Assembly (NCBI RefSeq): GCF_000757825.1
Contig: NZ_CP009451.1
Coordinates: 4,030,001-4,094,000 of the forward strand
Direction: 5' to 3'
From: Cedecea neteri
Lineage (GTDB): Bacteria > Pseudomonadota > Gammaproteobacteria > Enterobacterales > Enterobacteriaceae
Length of the DNA stretch: 64,000 nt
Part shown: piece by piece, positions 55,757-64,000 of the stretch
How positions within the stretch are numbered: the first letter of the stretch is position 1
Layout of the letters: each line of letters begins with the position of its first letter
Notes under the pieces: generated by a model
What the model was told of the DNA's origin: nothing
What the model saw: the letters and a program-made list of their open reading frames with translations, nothing else
Databases searched by the model: none
Position numbers and translations under genes: made by a program

Positions 55757-56438
55757 GTTTCAAAACAGATTAGTCGGAACCATTATTCTGGTCGCGCTGG
55801 GCGTTATTGTGCTGCCGGGTCTGCTGGACGGGCAGAAAAAACATTATCAGGACGAGTTCGCAGCCATTCCTTTGGTGCCAAAACCAGGGGACAGCGACGA
55901 GCCTGATATGCTGCCTTCGGCCACCCAGGCGCTGCCTTCGCAGCCACCGGAAGGGGCCGCAGAAGAGGTGAGAGCCGGGGCCGCCGTGCCGCCGGGGCTG
56001 AATAACGGCGCTATTCCAAACGAAGGTTCTGCGGGCGCTGACGAAGTGCCTGCGGCACGTGAGCAGCCTAAGCCACAGCCGGTGCAGGAAAAACCAAAAC
56101 CGAAGCCGGTGGAGAAACCGCAGCCTAAACCTGTGGTTGATAACCAGACCGAGCAGCCAGCGAAGACGGAAAAACCAGCCGACAAAGCACCGACCGGACA
56201 GGCGTATGTGGTGCAGCTTGGCGCATTGAAAAATGCGGACAAAGTGAATGAAATTGTTGGTAAACTGCGCGGTGCCGGATTCAAGGTTTATACCTCACCG
56301 ACAACGCCTGTGCAGGGGAAAATCACCCGTATTCTGGTTGGGCCTGACGCGTCGAAAGATAAGCTGAAGTCCTCGCTGGGCGAGCTGAATTCTCTTTCTG
56401 GCCTGAACGGCGTGGTGATGAACTACTCGCCACGGTAG
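55746..56438 (+). CDS. dedD: Cell division SPOR-domain protein DedD
   Basis: A 230-residue protein with one N-terminal membrane helix, a Pro/Lys-rich periplasmic linker (about 50-150; KPKPVEKPQPKPV) and a C-terminal SPOR domain (AYVVQLGALKNADKVNEIVGKLR... RILVGPDAS) that binds denuded septal glycan. It starts at GTG 55746 inside folC. It acts at the divisome to promote constriction. A long repeat-filled gap follows. Confidence 0.95.
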   Translation: MASKFQNRLVGTIILVALGVIVLPGLLDGQKKHYQDEFAAIPLVPKPGDSDEPDMLPSATQALPSQPPEGAAEEVRAGAAVPPGLNNGAIPNEGSAGADEVPAAREQPKPQPVQEKPKPKPVEKPQPKPVVDNQTEQPAKTEKPADKAPTGQAYVVQLGALKNADKVNEIVGKLRGAGFKVYTSPTTPVQGKITRILVGPDASKDKLKSSLGELNSLSGLNGVVMNYSPR

Positions 56439-56472
56439 CGGTTTGTGACCCTCACCCCGGCCCTCTCCCTGG

Positions 56473-56670
56473 AAGGGAGAGGGGGAAAGTCATTACACCG
56501 AACGGTTCCCTCGCCCTTTGGGGAGAGGGGGAAGGCCATTACACCGAACGGTTCCCTCGCCCTCTGGGGAGAGGGGGAAGGCCATTACACCGAACGGTTC
56601 CCTCGCCCCTCTGGGGAGAGGGGGAAGGCCATTACACCGAACGGTTCCCTCGCCCCTCTGGGGAGAGGGT
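56473..56670. repeat. Tandem array of four 46-47-bp units
   Basis: Units of the form GGGAGAGGGGGAAGGCCATT-ACACCGAACGGTTCCC-TCGCCCTCTG repeat with periods of 46, 46 and 47 bases (AACGG at 56501, 56547, 56593 and 56640). Copies differ at only a few positions, so the array is recent. Each unit contains CCCTC and GAGGG arms of the REP-like family. An incomplete copy flanks each end (56447-56472; 56671-56683). The apparent ORF 56445-56678 is just translated repeat. Confidence 0.92.
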
Positions 56671-56802
56671 TAGGGTGAGGGGAAAAACGACGCCATACCG
56701 TCACTTCGCCTCTAAAAGGTGAGGGGAAAACTGGCACTTTTTTAATGGCGTTGATGCTTTTTTCAACGCCATTATTTATTTACGCGCGGGAAGGAAATCC
56801 CT

Positions 56803-56818
56803 ACGCAAACGTTTTCTT
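56803..56818. promoter_or_regulatory. PurR-like operator upstream of cvpA-purF
   Basis: ACGCAAACGTTTTCTT fits the PurR consensus ANGCAANCGNTTNCNT at all fixed positions. PurR with hypoxanthine or guanine represses the cvpA-purF operon in E. coli from the same place. It lies 58 bases before the cvpA start. Confidence 0.88.
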
Positions 56819-56876
56819 TTTCTGTTAGAATTCGCCCCGAACTGGACGTCAGGGCAATTTGTCACGAGATTTTTTC

Positions 56877-57362
56877 ATGATCTGGATAGATTACGCCATC
56901 ATTGCGGTTATCGGTTTTTCTTGTCTGGTAAGCGTAATACGTGGGTTTGTGAAGGAAGCGTTATCGCTTGTGACCTGGGGATGTGCTTTCTTTGTCGCCA
57001 GTCATTACTACACTTATCTGTCAGTCTGGTTCACTGGCTTTGAAGACGAACTGGTACGTAATGGGATAGCTATCGCGGTGCTGTTTATCGCGACGCTGAT
57101 TGTCGGTGCGATAGTCAATTATGTGATTAGCGCGCTGGTGCAAAAAACCGGCCTGTCGGGTACAGACAGGGTGTTGGGGATCTGCTTTGGCGCCTTGCGT
57201 GGCGTACTGATCGTCTCCGCCATTCTGTTCTTCCTGGATACCTTTACCGGTTTTTCAAAAAGCGATGACTGGCAAAAGTCGCAGCTTATCCCGCAATTCA
57301 GTTTCATCATCAGATGGTTCTTTGACTATCTGCAAAGCTCGTCAAGTTTCTTGCCCCGCTAA
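56877..57362 (+). CDS. cvpA: Colicin V production/membrane protein CvpA
   Basis: A 161-residue membrane protein with four helices, almost identical in length to E. coli CvpA (162). The segment IRGFVKEALSLVTWGCAFFVASHYY is family-specific. It is needed for colicin V production and envelope stress resistance. ATG 56877 (MIWIDYAII) was chosen over the frame's first ATG six codons upstream on alignment. It is the first gene of the purF operon. Confidence 0.95.
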   Translation: MIWIDYAIIAVIGFSCLVSVIRGFVKEALSLVTWGCAFFVASHYYTYLSVWFTGFEDELVRNGIAIAVLFIATLIVGAIVNYVISALVQKTGLSGTDRVLGICFGALRGVLIVSAILFFLDTFTGFSKSDDWQKSQLIPQFSFIIRWFFDYLQSSSSFLPR

Positions 57363-57400
57363 TCGTAGCGGGGGGTGTGGCTTAATGAGGAAAAGACAAC

Positions 57401-58918
57401 ATGTGCGGTATTGTCGGTATCGCCGGTTTCATGCCGGTAAACCAGTCGATTTATGATGCGTTAACGGTGCTTCAGCACCGTGGCCAGGATGCCGCAGGCA
57501 TCGTCACCATCGACGCTTTAAATTGCTTCCGTCTGCGTAAAGCGAATGGCCTGGTGAGCGATGTGTTTGAAGCCCGCCACATGCAGCGTCTGCAGGGGAA
57601 TATGGGCATCGGCCACGTGCGTTACCCAACCGCAGGCAGTTCCAGCGCTTCAGAAGCCCAGCCTTTCTACGTTAACTCTCCTTACGGGATAACCCTGGCG
57701 CATAACGGTAACCTGACCAATGCCCACGAGCTGCGTAAAAAGCTGTTTGAAGAAAAACGCCGCCACATTAACACCACCTCTGATTCTGAAATCCTGCTGA
57801 ATGTCTTTGCCAGCGAGCTGGATAACTTCCGCCATTATCCGCTGGAGGCCGACAACATTTTTGCCGCCATCGCCGCCACTAACCGCCAGATTCGCGGCGC
57901 TTATGCCTGCGTAGCGATGATTATCGGTCACGGCATGGTTGCCTTCCGCGATCCGAACGGCATTCGCCCGCTGGTTATCGGCAAGCGTGACCTGGGCGAC
58001 GGCCGCACCGAATACATGGTGGCCTCCGAGAGCGTGGCGCTGGACACCCTGGGCTTTGAGTTCCTGCGTGATATCGCGCCGGGCGAAGCGGTCTACATCA
58101 CCGAGAAAGGCCAGCTGTTTACTCGTCAATGCGCCGATAACCCGGTCAGCAATCCGTGCCTGTTCGAGTACGTCTATTTTGCTCGTCCGGACTCGTTTAT
58201 CGACAAGATCTCCGTTTACAGCGCGCGCGTTGAGATGGGGAAAAAGCTTGGCGAGAAGATTGCCCGCGAATGGGAAGACCTGGATATCGACGTGGTCATT
58301 CCTATTCCCGAAACTTCCTGTGACATCGCGCTGGAAATTGCCCGTATTCTGGATAAACCGTACCGCCAGGGGTTTGTGAAAAACCGCTACGTGGGCCGCA
58401 CGTTTATCATGCCGGGCCAGCAGCTGCGCCGTAAGTCCGTGCGCCGTAAGCTGAACGCCAACCGCGCCGAGTTCCGTGATAAAAACGTGCTGCTGGTGGA
58501 TGACTCCATCGTGCGCGGGACTACGTCCGAGCAGATTATCGAGATGGCGCGTGAAGCCGGAGCCAAAAAGGTTTACCTGGCTTCAGCCGCACCGGAAATT
58601 CGCTTCCCTAACGTCTATGGCATCGACATGCCAAGCGCCAACGAGCTGATTGCTCACGGCCGTGAAGTGGACGAAATTCGCCAGATAATCGGCGCTGACG
58701 GCCTGATTTTCCAGGACCTGGACGACCTTATCGAAGCGGTGCGCGTGGAAAACCCGGACATCACCCAGTTTGAATGTTCGGTGTTCAACGGCATCTACGT
58801 GACAAAAGACGTTGACCACAAATACCTGCAGTATCTCGAATCCCTGCGTAACGACGACTCCCAGGCACTGGCGCGTCAGAACGAAGTGGAAAACTTAGAG
58901 ATGCACAACGAAGGCTAA
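57401..58918 (+). CDS. purF: Amidophosphoribosyltransferase PurF
   Basis: A 505-residue enzyme of the first step of purine synthesis. The N-terminal Cys2 (MCGIVGIAG) is the glutaminase nucleophile; the phosphoribosyltransferase domain has [16 protein letters not shown], the PRPP loop. It has a well-placed GAGGAAA ribosome site. There is no propeptide, as in E. coli. It is under the PurR-like box with cvpA. Confidence 0.98.
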   Translation: MCGIVGIAGFMPVNQSIYDALTVLQHRGQDAAGIVTIDALNCFRLRKANGLVSDVFEARHMQRLQGNMGIGHVRYPTAGSSSASEAQPFYVNSPYGITLAHNGNLTNAHELRKKLFEEKRRHINTTSDSEILLNVFASELDNFRHYPLEADNIFAAIAATNRQIRGAYACVAMIIGHGMVAFRDPNGIRPLVIGKRDLGDGRTEYMVASESVALDTLGFEFLRDIAPGEAVYITEKGQLFTRQCADNPVSNPCLFEYVYFARPDSFIDKISVYSARVEMGKKLGEKIAREWEDLDIDVVIPIPETSCDIALEIARILDKPYRQGFVKNRYVGRTFIMPGQQLRRKSVRRKLNANRAEFRDKNVLLVDDSIVRGTTSEQIIEMAREAGAKKVYLASAAPEIRFPNVYGIDMPSANELIAHGREVDEIRQIIGADGLIFQDLDDLIEAVRVENPDITQFECSVFNGIYVTKDVDHKYLQYLESLRNDDSQALARQNEVENLEMHNEG

Positions 58919-58926
58919 TCGGCCTT

Positions 58927-58956
58927 GGCCTCTCTCCTGCAAAGGGGAGAGGCTCG
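58927..58956 (+). repeat. REP-like hairpin after purF
   Basis: GGCCTCTCTCCTGCAAAGGG with GAGAGGC forms a hairpin of the window's CCTCTCC/GGAGAGG family, 9 bases after the purF stop. It may serve as the 3' end of the purF message. Confidence 0.7.
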
Positions 58957-59041
58957 TTCTTCCCCTCCCGGTTCCGCCAGCCTTGCATCCCACCTCATCT
59001 TGCGGCAAAGTCAGCCCAGATATTCTCTATGGGCAAATTCA

Positions 59042-59614
59042 ATGAAACGACTGATCGTCGGTATTTCCGGAGCCAGCGGCGCTATTTATGGGGTGCGTTT
59101 ACTGCAAATCCTGCAGCAGTTGCCGGAGGTAGAAAGCCACCTGGTAATGAGCAACGCAGCTCGCCAGACGCTGGCGCTGGAAACCGATTACTCGCTGCGC
59201 GACGTTCAGGCGCTGGCGGACGTCGTGCATGACGCTCGTGATATTGCCGCCAGCATTTCCTCCGGCTCGTTTAAGACCATGGGCATGGCGGTGCTGCCGT
59301 GCTCGATTAAAACGCTGTCCGGCATCGTACACAGCTATACGGACGGGTTGTTGACCCGCGCAGCGGACGTGGTGTTGAAAGAGCGCCGCCCGCTGGTGCT
59401 TTGCATTCGTGAAACGCCGCTGCACCTTGGCCACCTGAGGCTGATGACTCAGGCCTCCGAGCTGGGCGCGGTGATTATGCCGCCGGTGCCCGCGTTTTAT
59501 CATCGGCCGCAAACGCTGCAGGATATCGTTGACCAGACGGTGAACCGGGTGCTGGATCAGTTTGATCTTGAGCTGCCTGAAGACCTGTTCGTTCGCTGGG
59601 GCGAGCACAAGTAA
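59042..59614 (+). CDS. ubiX: Flavin prenyltransferase UbiX
   Basis: A 190-residue flavoprotein that makes prenylated FMN for the decarboxylase UbiD in ubiquinone synthesis. LIVGISGASGAIYGVRLLQIL binds FMN, and PCSIKTLSGIVHSYTDGLLTRAADV and LCIRETPLHLGHLRLM line the active site. ATG 59042 was chosen by alignment; the open frame runs 39 codons upstream with no homology. Confidence 0.97.
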   Translation: MKRLIVGISGASGAIYGVRLLQILQQLPEVESHLVMSNAARQTLALETDYSLRDVQALADVVHDARDIAASISSGSFKTMGMAVLPCSIKTLSGIVHSYTDGLLTRAADVVLKERRPLVLCIRETPLHLGHLRLMTQASELGAVIMPPVPAFYHRPQTLQDIVDQTVNRVLDQFDLELPEDLFVRWGEHK

Positions 59615-59813
59615 TGCACTGATGCGGTGCGTCACAAAATGATTGCCTCATAATGGGGCAATTCTGCAACGCCGATCGCTTTTAGAAGATTTAATCCGCG
59701 AAAATCCCTTCCCCCTCTAGTCCCGCTTCCCAGAACTGCTATCTTTCAAACTAGCGCGAAGTTGCAACGTTTTATTAACATAAATCAGCGGCTTTTTCCC
59801 ACGCAGGAAAAAG

Positions 59814-59829
59814 TGGCATGAGAACTGCA
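59814..59829 (+). promoter_or_regulatory. Sigma-54-type promoter of argT
   Basis: TGGCATGAGAACTGCA has the GG and GC doublets ten bases apart (59815-59816 and 59827-59828) required by RpoN, close to the consensus TGGCACG-N4-TTGCA. It lies about 75 bases before argT. The Salmonella argT promoter is a known NtrC/RpoN target. The enhancer sites were not resolved by eye. Confidence 0.75.
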
Positions 59830-59901
59830 ACTCTTCGTTTGCCAAGGCATTACCACACAACAAGACATCACAAATAAGAAAGCCAAACTTGAGGGTATCG
59901 T

Positions 59902-60684
59902 ATGAAGAAGTCGGTTCTTGCACTGTCTTTACTGCTCGGCCTGTCCAGCGCAGCCAGCGTGTTTGCAGCAATTCCGCAAACCGTCCGTATTGGTACCGAC
60001 GCGACCTACGCGCCATTCTCCTCGAAAGATGCTAAGGGGGATTTTGTTGGGTTTGATATCGATTTGGGGAACGAACTTTGCAAACGCATTCAGACCAAGT
60101 GTACGTGGGTTGGCAGCGACTTTGACTCCCTGATCCCGTCGCTGAAAGCGAAGAAAATCGACGCCATTATCTCATCGCTGTCGATAACCGAAAAACGCCA
60201 GCAGGAAATCCTCTTCTCCGACAAGCTGTATGCGGCGGACTCTCGCCTGATCGCGGCCAAAGGCTCTCCGATTCAGCCGACGCTCGAATCGCTGAAAGGC
60301 AAGCACGTTGGGGTGCTGCAGGGCTCTATCCAGGAGACCTACGGCAACGCCGAATGGCGCCCGAAAGGGGTTGATGTGGTGGCTTATGCCAACCAGGATT
60401 TGATCTACTCTGACCTGGCTGCAGGGCGCCTGGATGCTGCATTCCAGGACGAAGTGGCCGGGAGCGAAGGTTTCCTGAAGCAGCCTGCCGGGAAAGACTA
60501 TGCCTTTGCGGGCTCTTCCGTGAAGGACAAGAAGTACTTTGGTGACGGGACAGGCATCGGCCTGCGTAAAGATGACACTGAGCTGAAGGCCGCATTCGAC
60601 AAAGCGCTGGGCGAAATACGCAAAGACGGCACTTACGACAAATTAGCGAAAAAGTACTTCGACTTTAATGTTTACGGCGAATAA
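59902..60684 (+). CDS. argT: Lysine/arginine/ornithine-binding protein ArgT
   Basis: A 260-residue periplasmic binding protein with signal peptide ending VFAA. Mature start is [22 protein letters not shown]. Binding-site segments [14 protein letters not shown] and [16 protein letters not shown] and paired cysteines (CKRIQTKC) are conserved. It feeds basic amino acids to the HisQMP transporter. It is a near relative of HisJ encoded next door, from an old duplication. Confidence 0.95.
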   Translation: MKKSVLALSLLLGLSSAASVFAAIPQTVRIGTDATYAPFSSKDAKGDFVGFDIDLGNELCKRIQTKCTWVGSDFDSLIPSLKAKKIDAIISSLSITEKRQQEILFSDKLYAADSRLIAAKGSPIQPTLESLKGKHVGVLQGSIQETYGNAEWRPKGVDVVAYANQDLIYSDLAAGRLDAAFQDEVAGSEGFLKQPAGKDYAFAGSSVKDKKYFGDGTGIGLRKDDTELKAAFDKALGEIRKDGTYDKLAKKYFDFNVYGE

Positions 60685-60703
60685 GTTTATCCCTTAGTCT
60701 GTA

Positions 60704-60733
60704 GCCCGGTTATGAATATATTCTTAACCGGGC
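60704..60733. terminator. Long palindrome between argT and hisJ
   Basis: GCCCGGTTA...TAACCGGGC (9 bp) encloses T, then the self-complementary GAATATATTC, then T: 30 bases that fold almost completely on themselves. It sits 19 bases after the argT stop. It lacks a T run, so it may stabilise the argT message. The centre also resembles half of an ARG box (TGAATATATTC). Confidence 0.6.
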
Positions 60734-60875
60734 AGGATAACTATGCAGTGGTGCAGTCACGTTCCGGCTGCACCTTTATGGTGCGAAAACGTTGTATTCG
60801 CAACGTGTTGCGTAAGTTTTCCCTGTTTGTAGTGGGTGTGAGCCTTAAGTAACGGACAGTCTATTGAGGATAATT

Positions 60876-61658
60876 ATGAAAAAGTTGGTTTTGTCTCTTT
60901 CTCTGGTGCTGGCATTTTCCAGCGTGACCACAGCCTTCGCCGCTATTCCGAAAAACCTGCGGATCGGCACTGACCCAACCTATGCACCATTCGAATCTAA
61001 AAATGCTCAGGGCGAGCTGGTCGGTTTTGATATCGATCTGGCGAAAGAACTCTGTAAGCGCATTAACACCAAATGCACCTTCGTTGAAAACCCATTAGAT
61101 GCGCTGATCCCGTCGCTGAAGGCGAAGAAGATCGACGCCATCATGTCTTCCCTGTCTATCACCGAGAAGCGCCAGCAGGAAATCGCGTTCACCGACAAGC
61201 TGTACGCGGCTGACTCTCGCCTGGTGGTAGCCAAAGGTTCTCCTATTCAGCCAACTCTTGAGTCGCTGAAAGGCAAGCGCGTGGGCGTGCTGCAGGGCAC
61301 CACGCAAGAAACTTACGGCAATGAACACTGGGCGCCAAAAGGTATCGAGATTGTTTCCTATCAGGGGCAGGACTCGATTTACGCTGACCTGGCCGCCGGG
61401 CGTATCGACGCCGCATTCCAGGATGAAGTGGCCGCCAGCGAAGGCTTCCTGAAACAGCCTGTCGGCAAAGATTACCAGTTCGGCGGCCCGTCTATTAAAG
61501 ACGACAAGCTGTTTGGCGTCGGCACCGGCATGGGCCTGCGTAAAGAAGATAACGAGCTGCGTGAGGCGCTGAACAAGGCCTTTGCGGAGATGCGTAAAGA
61601 CGGCACGTATGAGAAGTTAGCGAAGCCGTACTTTGATTTTAATGTGTATGGTGAATAA
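60876..61658 (+). CDS. hisJ: Histidine-binding periplasmic protein HisJ
   Basis: A 260-residue periplasmic binding protein with a signal peptide ending TAFAA. The fold and cysteine pair (CKRINTKC) match ArgT, but the ligand segments differ. ATG 60876 is preceded by GAGGA; the four extra codons upstream lack a ribosome site. It delivers histidine to HisQMP. A hairpin between hisJ and hisQ probably sets the excess of binding protein over membrane subunits. Confidence 0.95.
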   Translation: MKKLVLSLSLVLAFSSVTTAFAAIPKNLRIGTDPTYAPFESKNAQGELVGFDIDLAKELCKRINTKCTFVENPLDALIPSLKAKKIDAIMSSLSITEKRQQEIAFTDKLYAADSRLVVAKGSPIQPTLESLKGKRVGVLQGTTQETYGNEHWAPKGIEIVSYQGQDSIYADLAAGRIDAAFQDEVAASEGFLKQPVGKDYQFGGPSIKDDKLFGVGTGMGLRKEDNELREALNKAFAEMRKDGTYEKLAKPYFDFNVYGE

Positions 61659-61675
61659 CCCTTACCGGTGATAAA

Positions 61676-61697
61676 GGCCCCGCGTCAGACGGGGCCC
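61676..61697 (+). terminator. hisJ-hisQ intercistronic hairpin
   Basis: A perfect 7-bp GGCCCCG/CGGGGCC stem with a 7-base loop, no T run. In Salmonella a stem-loop at this place lowers expression of hisQMP relative to hisJ. Confidence 0.7.
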
Positions 61698-61735
61698 ATT
61701 AAGCAGCAGCAAACACTGACGACAGGATACGCACC

Positions 61736-62422
61736 ATGTTGTATGGCTTTTCTGAAGTAATTTTTAAAGGGGCTCTGGTTACGCTTGAGCTGGCGCTCGC
61801 CTCGGTTGTCCTTTCCGTGCTGATTGGGCTTGCCGGTGCTGGCGCAAAACTGTCCAAAAATCGTCCGCTCGCATTACTGTTTGAGGGCTACACCACGCTG
61901 ATTCGCGGGGTGCCGGACCTGGTGCTGATGCTGTTAATTTTCTACGGGCTGCAGATGCTGCTCAACAGCATTACCGATGCGCTGGGCATGGCGCAGTTTG
62001 ATATCGACCCGATGGTGGCGGGTATTATCACCCTCGGCTTTATCTACGGCGCTTATTTTACCGAAACCTTCCGTGGCGCATTTCTGGCAGTGCCAAAAGG
62101 CCACATTGAAGCTGCAACCGCGTTTGGCTTTACCGGCTCCCAAACCTTCCGCCGTATTCTGTTCCCGGCCATGATGCGCTACGCGCTGCCGGGGATCGGT
62201 AACAACTGGCAGGTTATTCTCAAGGCAACCGCGCTGGTTTCCCTGCTCGGCCTCGAAGATGTGGTGAAGGCCACGCAGCTCGCCGGGAAAAGCACCTGGC
62301 AGCCGTTCTACTTCGCCATTGTCGCCGGGATTATCTATCTGGTCTTTACTACGGTTTCAAACGGGGTGCTGCTCTGGCTTGAACGTCGCTATTCCGTTGG
62401 CGTGAAGAGGGCGGAGCTATGA
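61736..62422 (+). CDS. hisQ: Histidine/lysine/arginine/ornithine ABC permease HisQ
   Basis: A 228-residue permease with five helices. The EAA motif that contacts HisP is GHIEAATAFGFTGSQTFRRILFP. It pairs with HisM to form the channel. The stop overlaps the hisM start by four bases. Confidence 0.96.
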   Translation: MLYGFSEVIFKGALVTLELALASVVLSVLIGLAGAGAKLSKNRPLALLFEGYTTLIRGVPDLVLMLLIFYGLQMLLNSITDALGMAQFDIDPMVAGIITLGFIYGAYFTETFRGAFLAVPKGHIEAATAFGFTGSQTFRRILFPAMMRYALPGIGNNWQVILKATALVSLLGLEDVVKATQLAGKSTWQPFYFAIVAGIIYLVFTTVSNGVLLWLERRYSVGVKRAEL

Positions 62423-63132
62423 TTGATATTATTCACGATTACTGGCAGTCCCTGCTGTGGACCGACGGTTACCGCTTTACGGGCGTGGCGATCACGCTAT
62501 GGCTGCTTATTTTGTCGGTGGTGATGGGCGGGATTCTGGCGCTGTTCCTCGCCATCGGGCGCGTCTCCAGTAACAAATTTATCGCGTTCCCGATCTGGCT
62601 CTTTACCTACATTTTTCGCGGTACGCCGCTCTACGTACAGCTGCTGGTTTTCTACTCGGGGATGTACACGCTGGAGATAGTCAAAGGCACTGAATTGCTG
62701 AATGCCTTCTTCCGCAGCGGCCTCAACTGTACCGTGCTGGCGTTGACGCTGAACACCTGTGCTTATACCACGGAGATTTTTGCCGGAGCCATTCGCTCGG
62801 TGCCTCATGGCGACATTGAAGCGGCGCGCGCCTACGGCTTTTCAAAAGTGAAAATGTATCGCTGTATCATTCTGCCTTCGGCGCTGCGCATCGCGCTGCC
62901 GGCGTACAGCAACGAAGTGATCCTGATGCTGCACTCCACGGCGCTGGCGTTTACCGCCACGGTGCCGGATCTGCTCAAGATTGCCCGCGATATTAACTCC
63001 GCAACCTACCAGCCGTTTACCGCGTTTGGCATCGCGGCCGTGCTGTATTTGATTATCTCTTATGTGTTGATAAGCCTGTTCCGTAAAGCGGAAAAACGCT
63101 GGCTGCAGCACGTTAAACCCGCTTCGCACTGA
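62419..63132 (+). CDS. hisM: Histidine/lysine/arginine/ornithine ABC permease HisM
   Basis: A 237-residue five-helix permease. EAA motif GDIEAARAYGFSKVKMYRCIILP. The N-terminal helix region and IFRGTPLYVQLLVFYSGMY match the family. Coupled to hisQ by overlap; hisP follows after 10 bases. Confidence 0.96.
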   Translation: MIDIIHDYWQSLLWTDGYRFTGVAITLWLLILSVVMGGILALFLAIGRVSSNKFIAFPIWLFTYIFRGTPLYVQLLVFYSGMYTLEIVKGTELLNAFFRSGLNCTVLALTLNTCAYTTEIFAGAIRSVPHGDIEAARAYGFSKVKMYRCIILPSALRIALPAYSNEVILMLHSTALAFTATVPDLLKIARDINSATYQPFTAFGIAAVLYLIISYVLISLFRKAEKRWLQHVKPASH

Positions 63133-63142
63133 GTGACTTCTG

Positions 63143-63916
63143 ATGGCTGAAAATAAATTAAACGTAACGGATCTGCACAAACGCTACGGCGAACATGAAG
63201 TGCTCAAAGGGGTGTCACTGAAGGCTAACGCCGGAGATGTCATCAGCATCATCGGTTCGTCTGGCTCGGGCAAAAGTACCTTTTTGCGCTGCATTAACTT
63301 TCTCGAAAAACCGAGCGAAGGCACGATTGTCGTCAGCAACCAGAACATCAATCTGGTGCGGGATAAAGACGGCCAGCTCAAAGTGGCCGATAAAAACCAG
63401 CTGCGCCTGCTGCGCACCCGGCTGACGATGGTGTTCCAGCACTTTAACCTGTGGAGCCACATGACGGTGCTGGAAAACGTGATGGAAGCGCCTATTCAGG
63501 TGCTGGGGCTGAGTAAGCAGGAATCGAAAGAGCGGGCGATTAAGTACCTGGCAAAAGTCGGCATCGACGAACGCCAGTACGTTAAATACCCGGTGCATCT
63601 GTCCGGGGGCCAGCAGCAGCGTGTTTCTATCGCCCGTGCGCTGGCGATGGAGCCGGAAGTGCTGCTGTTTGATGAGCCAACTTCGGCGCTAGATCCTGAG
63701 TTGGTCGGGGAAGTGCTGCGCATTATGCAAAAGCTGGCAGAAGAGGGGAAAACGATGGTCGTCGTGACGCACGAGATGGACTTTGCCCGTCACGTGTCCA
63801 GCCACGTTATCTTCCTGCATCAGGGCCGTATTGAAGAAGAAGGCCCGCCGGCCGAGCTGTTCGGCAGTCCGAAAAGCGCTCGCCTGCAGCAGTTCCTTTC
63901 CGGATCGCTGAAGTAA
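63143..63916 (+). CDS. hisP: Histidine/lysine/arginine/ornithine ABC ATPase HisP
   Basis: A 257-residue ABC ATPase. Walker [14 protein letters not shown] is near residue 39, signature [12 protein letters not shown] near 154, Walker [15 protein letters not shown] near 174, and the H-loop His in VVTHEMDFA. As a homodimer it powers HisQM import. It is the last gene of the operon; REP-like repeats follow it. Confidence 0.97.
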   Translation: MAENKLNVTDLHKRYGEHEVLKGVSLKANAGDVISIIGSSGSGKSTFLRCINFLEKPSEGTIVVSNQNINLVRDKDGQLKVADKNQLRLLRTRLTMVFQHFNLWSHMTVLENVMEAPIQVLGLSKQESKERAIKYLAKVGIDERQYVKYPVHLSGGQQQRVSIARALAMEPEVLLFDEPTSALDPELVGEVLRIMQKLAEEGKTMVVVTHEMDFARHVSSHVIFLHQGRIEEEGPPAELFGSPKSARLQQFLSGSLK

Positions 63917-63918
63917 TC

Positions 63919-64000
63919 CCTCACCCTAACCCTCTCCCAGAGGGAGAGGGGATTTAATGGTTTCCCCCTTCCCAGAGGGAGAGGGGATTTAATGGTTTCC
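63919..64000. repeat. REP-like repeats after hisP, running off the window
   Basis: A CCCTCACCCTAACCCTCTCCC element is followed by two copies of a unit ending CCCAGAGGGAGAGGGGATTT-AATGGTTTCC, 36 bases apart (63933-63965 and 63969-64000). The second reaches the window edge, so the array may continue. Confidence 0.85.

Larger units (their letters stand above)
56439..56876. other. dedD-cvpA intergenic region
   Basis: This 438-base gap has no gene. Its left half is the tandem repeat array. A hairpin of AATGGCGTTGA/TCAACGCCATT lies at about 56743-56772, probably a transcription stop, and a PurR-like box follows at 56803. Confidence 0.75.

Noticed and set aside
56473..56670. Possible CRISPR array
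   Set aside because: The repeats are head-to-tail with no unique spacers; period 46-47 with nearly all bases repeated, and no cas genes in the window.
56445..56678. 77-codon frame with internal repeats
   Set aside because: It is the translation of the tandem DNA repeat; no start signal and the frame shifts with the 47-base copy.

Overview
The window is chromosomal DNA of a high-G+C member of the Enterobacteriaceae. From the tRNA-Arg(CCU) gene (argW) rightwards it follows the backbone known from Escherichia coli, read in reverse map order: argW, yfdC, mlaA, fadL, yfcZ, fadI, fadJ, sixA, smrB, prmB, aroC, mepA, yfcA, epmC, yfcL, mnmC, fabB, yfcJ, flk, pdxB, usg, truA, dedA, accD, folC, dedD, cvpA, purF, ubiX, argT, hisJ, hisQ, hisM, hisP. 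Predicted proteins are close to their E. coli counterparts in length and motifs. It is not E. coli or Salmonella, because several blocks are inserted or relocated. A relative of Cedecea, Enterobacter or Klebsiella is plausible, but I cannot decide the genus from sequence alone.

Region 1 (1-11232) is the export-apparatus half of a type III secretion system (T3SS) of the SPI-1/Mxi-Spa/Ysa class. It holds the end of the gatekeeper gene, a probable chaperone, and sctV, sctN, sctO, sctP, sctQ, sctR, sctS, sctT and sctU. Two secreted-protein genes follow: a DUF1460 amidase-like protein and a protein-kinase-like putative effector in A+T-rich DNA. The needle, inner-ring and translocon genes are not seen and probably lie left of the window. 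The block ends at an IS66 transposase remnant joined to an NlpC/P60 remnant (11255-11705), just before argW (11868-11942), which looks like the island's attachment site.

Region 2 (12066-16861) is a minus-strand mannose-family PTS operon (IIA, IIB, IIC, IID) preceded by an RpiR-type regulator and followed by a tyrosine-phosphatase-like gene. It has no recognisable sugar-catabolic enzyme. Region 3 (16972-25189) has yfdC, a complete ccmABCDEFGH cytochrome c maturation operon placed between yfdC and mlaA, and mlaA.

Region 4 (25291-31315) is the most interesting part. Four translationally coupled genes encode three SPFH/HflK-HflC-like membrane proteins and a P1B-type metal ATPase. The middle SPFH protein has 11 histidines in its first 20 residues, and a palindrome resembling a Zur (zinc uptake regulator) operator lies just upstream. 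I read this as an undescribed zinc-linked SPFH/P-type ATPase module.

Region 5 (31326-63916) is conserved backbone: fatty-acid uptake and beta-oxidation (with FadR-like sites), chorismate synthase, ribosomal-protein and tRNA modification, fatty-acid synthesis (fabB with adjacent FadR- and FabR-like sites), PLP synthesis, folate, purine (PurR-like box before cvpA-purF), ubiquinone and basic amino-acid uptake (sigma-54-like promoter before argT). Two noncoding stretches stand out: a roughly 450-bp array of hairpins between yfcJ and flk (48059-48480), and a tandem array of four 46-47-bp units between dedD and cvpA. REP-like CCCTC/GAGGG elements recur in the gene gaps.
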